This document shows, piece by piece, positions 10,322-19,300 of a DNA stretch of 64,000 nucleotides (positions are counted from its first letter, which is position 1; each line of letters opens with the position of its first letter). The notes under the pieces are model-generated. The model was not told the DNA's origin, did no database searches, and was given only the letters and a program-made list of their open reading frames with translations. The DNA is from Flavobacterium sp. PMTSA4 (GTDB lineage Bacteria > Bacteroidota > Bacteroidia > Flavobacteriales > Flavobacteriaceae), in NCBI RefSeq assembly GCF_032098525.1, contig NZ_CP134890.1, forward strand, positions 1,984,001 to 2,048,000. The letters run 5' to 3'. A program made the translations under genes and the position numbers.

Positions 10322-13300
10322 ATGAAAAATAGTAATGTTTCACAGAAAAGAAGAATATTGAAAAAAGGTCTTTTGATTTTCTTATTTATTCAATCTTGTT
10401 TTGTTGTAGGGCAAAAAAATTATTTCACGGCTCCCGTGGTTACAATGCCTTATAATCAAATTAATGCATTTACGTCTGCAGAGAATATAGACCCACAGCA
10501 TACTATGCCAAATCATATTTCTATTAACCCTAGAGCTTATGTCAAACTAAAAATTGATAATGAAATTGGGCCTTTTAGATGGGTTAGAGTAAATTTAAAA
10601 CTTCTTATCATTCCAATTTTAGCTGACGGTCATGACGATTCTGCAAATGAATTTACCCGTGAGTTAGTAGCAGAGTACAATCCAGCCGGAAACGCAGCAA
10701 ATTTTTCTGATCTAGCAGTTTGTGAACTAAAAAACAGCTATGGTGTTCGTATCAAAGTTTTAGACGCTACAACAATAGATATTGTAAGTGGTTCATCTTA
10801 TAACTACGTAAATCAAAACGTTAGTATTGATCTTACTTTTGAAACAGAACGATATTACTTATTGACAGAACAGTTGCCTGCGATAACATCACAAATAATT
10901 AATGATGAAGAAGGCTTACCTGCTTCCTTATTTTTAAACTGGTCACAGTTAACAGGTGCTTACCAATATGAGCTTGAATGGACTTGGGTTGATAATTACG
11001 ACATTGATGGATCGCCACTTTCAGAAGGACAAATTTATTTTTCAACAAGAGATTTTGAACTCAACAATTCAAGGATAAGAACTTCAGACACTAATTATGA
11101 AATCCCTCTCATTTATGCCAGAGGGTATATCATCTATAGAGTTAGGGCTATCGGAAGATTTATTGACAATTTTACAGATGTTAATAAAGAATATTTTGGA
11201 CCATGGAGTTCAGGAAGTTATTATAAATATACTGTTGAAGATTGGCAAAATAGCACCATTTCAATAAGTGAGCATGAAGGAAATAAAAACTGGCAATTTC
11301 AGGCTAGTTATGCAGAAAATGGAAAGAAAAAAGAAGTTGTTAGTTATTTCGATGGCTCTCTAAGAAACAGACAAACAGTTACAAAAATAAATTCTGAAAA
11401 AAATAGTGTAATTGTTGGGGAAGTGATTTATGATACACAAGGAAGACCAGCAGTTGAGATATTACCTGCTCCTGTTAATAGAAATTTTATAAAATATTTT
11501 AAAGATTTAAATCGTGCTGTCAATGGGGATATCTATACCCATTTGGATTTCGATTGGGATTCGATATCGGAAACACAGTGTAATATTCCTCCACGGCCGA
11601 TGAGTAATGAAAGTGGTTCAAGCAAATACTATTCTAAAATCAATGATATGGACAGCCCTTTCAGAGATTTCATTCCAAATGCTTTTGGATATCCCTTCAG
11701 TCAAATTGAATATACGGCCGATAATACAGGAAGAATAGCAAGAAAGGGAGGAGTTGGTGTCGCCCATCAACTGGGAACAAACCACGAAATGAAATATTTT
11801 TATAGTGTGCCTCACCAAGAGGAATTAAACAGACTCTTTGGATATCATGTTGGTTTTGTTTCGCATTACAAAAAAAATATTGTAGTTGACCCAAATGGTC
11901 AAGTAAGCGTAAGTTATTTAGACCCGCAAGGAAGAACCGTAGCTACAGCTTTAACAGCAGAAAATCCCGAATCTCTTCAAGGTTTAGAAGATGCTAATTC
12001 CGCTTATCAGGAAATTAGCGTTGATTTGTTAAGCAAAGTAAATGCAACAGATTATGACACGGAATTGGACAATAATGAATTGTATTCTTCTTCCAATTTT
12101 TTCAACCATAATGATATTCTAAAAGTATCCAAACAAATTGGTGTGGCAGGAAATAATATAGCCCATATATTTAATTATTCGGTTAAAAATGAAACCGTTT
12201 TTATACCTGAAATATGTGAAGAAAAATACTCATTTGTTTATGACTTAACAATAAGTCTTAAAGATAATTGTACTCGTGATTTATTCTCTGTTCCAAATGG
12301 AGTGATTACCATTGGAGAAGAGGGAATCGGTACACAAGCTTTAGTTAATTACCAACAATCTTTTAATCCTGCTAATCTGCTGTTAAGCACAGGTAGCTAT
12401 TCCCTGGTTAAAGAGCTAAAAGTAAATCAAAACACGCTTCAAAATTATGCCAATCATTATGTTGAAATGTTAACTAACCCCGAGATTGGTGGCAGTTGCT
12501 ATATAGATCCCCATGGTTTCAGTCCTGAACAATTTAACATTGATTGTAACACCACTTGTGAAGAATGTACTCAAAGTATAGGAACAAAATGCAATTATGT
12601 TTTAAAACAATTAAAAAACATTTACAACGTTCCTGAGGGGAACAATGCTGTTTTTGTTCAAAATTCGTCGACATGTGCTGTAACAGTAAACAATTCTCAG
12701 ATTACAGAAACCATAAATTTTGGTCAACCAATAAGTCAAGAGGTTATTAACGCTCAAGTTACAAGAATAATTGCAGACTGGAATTTACTAAGTACGGCTT
12801 GTGATAAAATCTGTGGAGATAAATTTGCATCATCTTGTTCAATTAATAGAACTATTTTATCAAATGATGTTAGTCCTGGAGGTCAATATGCGACAACTAT
12901 TTCAATGACGCAAAACTATCAGGCAACAGGAGATAGCTCAAATTTAAATACTAGTACTTTGAGTGTTTTTAATGAGAACAATCAATTGGTTTATAATGGA
13001 ATTTTAAATAATACAGGAGGTGGTAACTTCAATTGGAGAAATCCAATAACACCTTACAAAGAAAGCGATGGAACGGAATCAAAAATATATGTAACAAATA
13101 CAGGAGTTACAGGATATTCTCCTCCTTTTGTTAGTGGAACTTTATTGGTTGAAAATGGGTTGGAGTTCGTTAGACCTCAAAACTTATTGAATGTCGATGA
13201 TTTTATTAGTAATTGGAGGCCAAGTTGGGCAGCATCTCTATTACCCTATCATCCTGAATACTGTTATTTAATGTATTCTGATGCTTTGTGTGGTGTTACA

Positions 13301-16300
13301 AAATCTGTAAGCATTCATGAGTTCAATGAAAATGGAACAATAAATTCTGTTACTCCAAGCAATTTAACATCCGATCAGTATGATAGTTATTTAGGATTCA
13401 TTGACACATTTGATAAAGCAATAACGGCAGGATTATTTAGTGCTTCTAATCCTGATGGTTCTAATAATCATTTAATCTACAATAATGACCCCTATTTTAA
13501 CTCGTTAATTAATTCATTTGAAACAGGCACTTTGTTTCAATACAGAAAAGACATTATGCTTGAGGCATTAAATCAACAATATGAAACCAATTTATTAAAT
13601 CCTAATCTTACTCCTGACCCTAATATTGCTTCAAACTACGCTAATTTGTATAAAGCAGCTGTAATGATGGCAAGATGTAATGCCATACAAGTATGTAGTT
13701 ACACGCCAGTGAACTTTAATAATTTGACTGACGTTGAAAAAAATAGAATTTGGAATACATATAAAAATCTATACATTTCATTAAAACAACGTATTAAGCA
13801 TGTTTTTATCAATGTATATGCAAAATCTCAAGGGTGCTTTAACGGCTGTATTGGAGATATGGGAACTGATAATATTACCAATGTCATTAGTAACTATACT
13901 TCATATGGACCTTCAGCTCAAAATACCTTTCAACTAATTAATACCTTTATTTCACAAAATGATCCTTCAACCTCAGTAACCCATCCTACTCTTTGTGATG
14001 CAGCAATTAATGGATCTTATGAGAGCAAAATTAAGCGTTTTATTCCAATTGATTTTGCTTATGATTCTGACGAAACGGCAACCAATGCGATAAATGACTT
14101 AATGGCTTTAAACGCCTACCAGTATTATGCTCAAACCGGAAATTGTCCTTTAGTTAATGATTTGAATCTGTTCTTGGGAGGATTGTTTGAAGATATAAAT
14201 CTAGCCAATACGGTAGGGCTAAATGGATGGAATATAATTGGTCAAGGATTGACGGCTAGTCTTTTTGAAGATATAACGGGCACACCTATTCCTTCATCAA
14301 CCAATCCAACAATGACGGTGACAACAAATGGATCAACAGCAGAGTTTTCATTTACTCCGCTGTCCTCTTCCTATGTTGGAACTGCACCTCAAATAAGATT
14401 AACTATTCCTGTTGGAGCAAATATAAATTGGAATAATTATAATGCTACTGGAACAGGTGGATGGAAAATAATTGCAACAAGTCAGTTGTATTATGATGAG
14501 GCAAATTCAAACTTAACAGCAAATCCACCTATTTCAGCATTTCAAGTAATAGCAAGAGTTTGTGATACCAACAACACCAATTTTAGAGATGTCATCTTAA
14601 CTGGAACAACCATTGCAAAAATTGGGTCTTGTCATTTAGAAGGAGAGCCAGGTGATGGACAAGTATTAGTGCCTACTGAAAATACGAATTGTAATAAAAA
14701 AGAACTTTTTGCAAATGCTCTAAAAGATTTAATGAACTATTTAGTAGACAATAATTTAGTCACACAACAAGTAGATATTTCAAATTTGCCAGTATTTGTT
14801 AACGGGTTTTTGTATATATATCTTGGAATTCAACCAGGCGATTTAGTTCAATGGAATGGATATGGAGGAGGTTCACAGTCTTTTGCAATATTTATAAATA
14901 ATATGCCAAGACTTGCTGTTAGTTCACAAGCGGGTGGTTCTAACTGGATTATTAATTCAATAAGTTCAATTACTATTGGCTATGTATATGTTGGTGGATT
15001 AGGGCCAAATAACATCCCTAGTCAGGCCAATTTAATGGATATTGTTTTTGAAACAGAAAATGGCCCACAAACTGTTAATGCACAAATTTTTACTTGGTAT
15101 GGAGCAAAATTACCTCTTTATTTCAGTTGTTGTTCGCCATGTGGGGAATGGGATTTTAATGGAGATGGTACAGGTGATTTATGTGATGGACCTACTGACC
15201 ATGATAACGACAACGATGGAATTCCTAACTATGTAGATAATTGTCCTGATAACTATAATCCAAATCAAGAAGATTCAGATAATGACGGTATTGGCGATGT
15301 TTGTGAGTATTATACAAATATTAATGGAGCTACCGCTTGTCAATTAAATGTCGAAGAAGAGATCATACATGAAAATAACATAAAAAATATTCTTAATTAC
15401 TTTATAGACCCAAACAATCATATTGTTACTTCTCAAGGTTACTATTATATCAATCTTACTCCTACTAATACTATATCAGAGTTCAGTACTTATGTCCAAC
15501 AAGGCAATTTACAAGTACTATTCCAAAGCTTAAGAAATAGTTTTCACAACCTTGATCCTAATTATAATGTACCAGTCTCATTAGCAGAAGTTGGTATGAG
15601 TTGTAATAATACATTTACTGGTATAACGTTTACATCAGGTCTATTAAGTCATAATTATAGCTCGTTAAATATTTGGTTCAATTTTAATAGTAATGTTAGT
15701 CATGTTAATTCGTTTGACATAGTAAATAATAATACAGCTATTCTTCATTATGTTGACAATCAAGGAATTCCTCAAATTCAAGCGGTGTCATTTTCCTTTT
15801 TAACAACTTATTCTGCTACTGAAAACTCTTCGGATGCTTTAGGTTCCCTTTTTTGTTCATTTCTATCTCAGAATAATTATGTCTATCCAACGCAATCAAG
15901 AATGAGCCATGAAAGATTGCCAAAATTATCTACAAATGATGGTAAAACATTTTATTATTCTCATCAAAACAGAGCTGAAGAACCTTCAAATGCAGGTTCT
16001 AACTCTTGTGATTGTATTCCGCAAACCGTAGCTCCAGTAGCTTGTGAAGAGAATTATTACATATACAAAGACATAATGAATTCTTTTGGACTGCTTGAAG
16101 CGCCAAATTTTTTATCTGATGAGCAGTTTTGTGGCTTAAATATGCAATATATTGTAGTTTCATATAAATATTATTTACAAACCTTAGGGGTTACAAGCAT
16201 AGATGACGTTAACTACTTATCAATTGGTGAGTTTGGTGATACGTACCTGAATTATGGATATGCTAATATTAACAATGTAATTGACAACTATAAAGTATAT

Positions 16301-19300
16301 GCCGCTGAAAACTCGCAAGATCCAGACCGATTATTTTGGAACAATTATGTCAATACTATTTATGTAGCAACTATGACTGATTGCCCACCAGCTCCACTTC
16401 CTCTTACTCCTTTTCCTGTTACTTTGAATAGTCCTTGTGATGAATTAATGACTAACATTTCAGCTACCTATGAATTAGATTCTTATAATGCCTACATAGA
16501 ATACCTACGTAGAGAATTTATAAGAAAATACATTGAGCAAGCAATGAAGGTAGCCGTTGAAAACTTCACAATGAATTATAAGGATAAAGAATATCAGTAT
16601 ACACTTTATTACTATGATCAGGCAGGAAATTTGATTCAAACTGTTGCTCCAGAAGGTGTAGACAGACTCAACTCTTCTTTAAATAATGGTATTAATAACC
16701 ACCGTAACTCGATTAACCCAGTTGAGAACCCAACTTATGTTCCTTCGCATTCTTTTAAAACGGAGTACAAGTACAATTCATTAAATCAGCTTGTTTGGCA
16801 ACAAACACCTGACGGGGGAATTACCAAATTTGCCTATGACAGGTTAGGAAGAATTATAGCCTCACAAAATGCAAAACAAAGCGTAATTGACGAAGGAACA
16901 AAATCGGAAAGATTTAGTTATACGGTTTACGACTTTTTAGGAAGGATTACAGAAGCTGGAGAAATTTTTGTTTTGCCAAATTCGTATACTATTACTGAGG
17001 AAGGAAGATTAGAGCAAGGCAGTTTAATTGTTGATGCATTTTACAATTTTATTTCAAAAAGAGAAGTAACAATAACCATCTACACTGAGGACCCTATAGT
17101 AGAATCTTACAACAACATTCATGCTTCTGATTTATTTTTAACCAACAATACTGCAAATTATCAAATAAGTCATAGTAATAGAAACCGAGTAACAGGAATA
17201 TTTTATTACAATGATTATGGTTCTCCAGATAAATTTGATAATGCAATATTCTACAATTATGATGTGCATGGCAATGTGAAAGAGCAGGTAACTTATAATA
17301 TGTTCTTAAGGCAATTAAGTTGTTCAGATGGCGAAATTATCAATGAAAACGGACAACTAAACGATTGTGAAAAACACTTAAAAAGAGTGTTATATGAATA
17401 TGACTTAATTAGTGGAAATGTAAATAAAGTAATTTTTCAACCAAAAAAGGCAGACCAGTTTATTCACAAATACAATTATGATGCGGACAACCGAATTGTG
17501 GATGTACAAACTTCTCCTGATGGAATTATTTGGGAAAAAGATGCAGATTATAAATATTATCCTCATGGTCCTTTGGCTAGATCTGAAATTGGCGATAAAA
17601 AGGTACAAGGCGTTGATTATGCATATACCCTTCAAGGGTGGCTTAAAGTAGTAAATGGTGAAAATTTGGTAGAACCAAAGAATGATATGGGAACCGATGG
17701 AGATATGAATTTAATCACAAAAACCAAAGATGCTTTCGGATATTCTTTAAATTACTTTTCAGAGAAAAATGTACAAGATTATGTTGCTATAAATAATGAT
17801 AATGGAACAAATAGTTATAGACCACTAATGTTCGGTAGAGACAATTCGATTACTGGTAATGGAAATAATTTATACAATGGCAATATCAAGCAAATGACTA
17901 CTGGATTGAGAGTAAATGAAGATAACTTGTTGACGGTTCAAAAAAATAATTATTACTACGACCAATTGAATCGAATAATTGCTTTGAAATCGGCAGCTGT
18001 AAAACCGAGCAGTGGTGGCTATTCAGACATTTCTTCAAGTTATGGTACCAGTTATAGTTATGACAGAAATGGTAATATTTTGAGTTTAGTGAGGTCAGCC
18101 GCAAAACAAGATGGAAACATTATTGTAATGGATGATCTAAAGTATGAATATCAAGAGGGAACAAACAAATTAAAGATTGTTGGAGATGCCTCTTCAGCAA
18201 CTAATGCCATGGATTTTAATAACGATCTTGAAGACCAACTAGCACAATTGGCTGCTTTAGGTATATCTTATGACCCAGCGGATTTAAATACAAGCAATTA
18301 TATTTATGATAATATTGGTCAGCTAATTGAAGATAAATCCGAAGGATTAAGAATATTCTGGAGAGTAGACGGAAAAATAAAAAGAATTATTAAATCTTTA
18401 AATGGGGTGACTACTTTTATTTCATTTGAATACGATGGACTTGGAAATAGAATTTCAAAAGAAATTTCAATCGAAGGTGAAGATAAAGTAGTAACTACTT
18501 ACTACGCAAGAGATGCTCAAGGTAATGTTTTAGGGGTATATAATTTCATAAGAAAAAATGAAAATGAATCTACATTAAATGAATTATATATAAAAGAGCA
18601 TCATCTTTACGGTAGCAGTAGAATTGGTCTTGAAGAAAAAAATCTTTTGGTTTATACCAACGCTCCAATAAAGAAAGGGAAAAGAACTAATGTAGAAGAA
18701 AACAAAAGTCAGGAAGTTAAAAAACCAGACGTAGTGGCAGTGGAGGTACAAATGCCGAGAGTAGTTGACCCTAGCACTATTTTTGCGCAAGTAGCCTGCA
18801 TAAGCAATCCTTTACCTGTAGTAAGAGATTTTTCATTGAATTTAGGATTTAATAAATTTGCCACTTGGAATACAAATGGAGTTGCTTTAAGTAACCCTAC
18901 TCCAGCAAATGTGTCTTTGAGTACAAATATTCGTATAAATCAGGACGCATCGTTGCCTGTTAACAGTACAAATTATGATTTAGGAAAAATAGTGTTTAGT
19001 GGAAATACCCCCGTTATACCTATTGCTGCTAGTTCTTTATTACCAATACCAAGCTGCTATAATATAGCTACGAATCCAGACAATTCAATTTTTATTGAAA
19101 GACCACAAATAAATGGCTGTACAACAACCTCATTCCAGCCTAACAATATTATTTTCAATGCATATCAATCAGGTTCACTCGAATATTCCATTGTAGATCT
19201 TGTAAATAGGTATGATGTAGTAACTGTAGGATTTGTTGTTGATAATATTTTTTATGGTATGAAAGCATTTATATCAGGTGACAATCTTAAAATTGCTAGG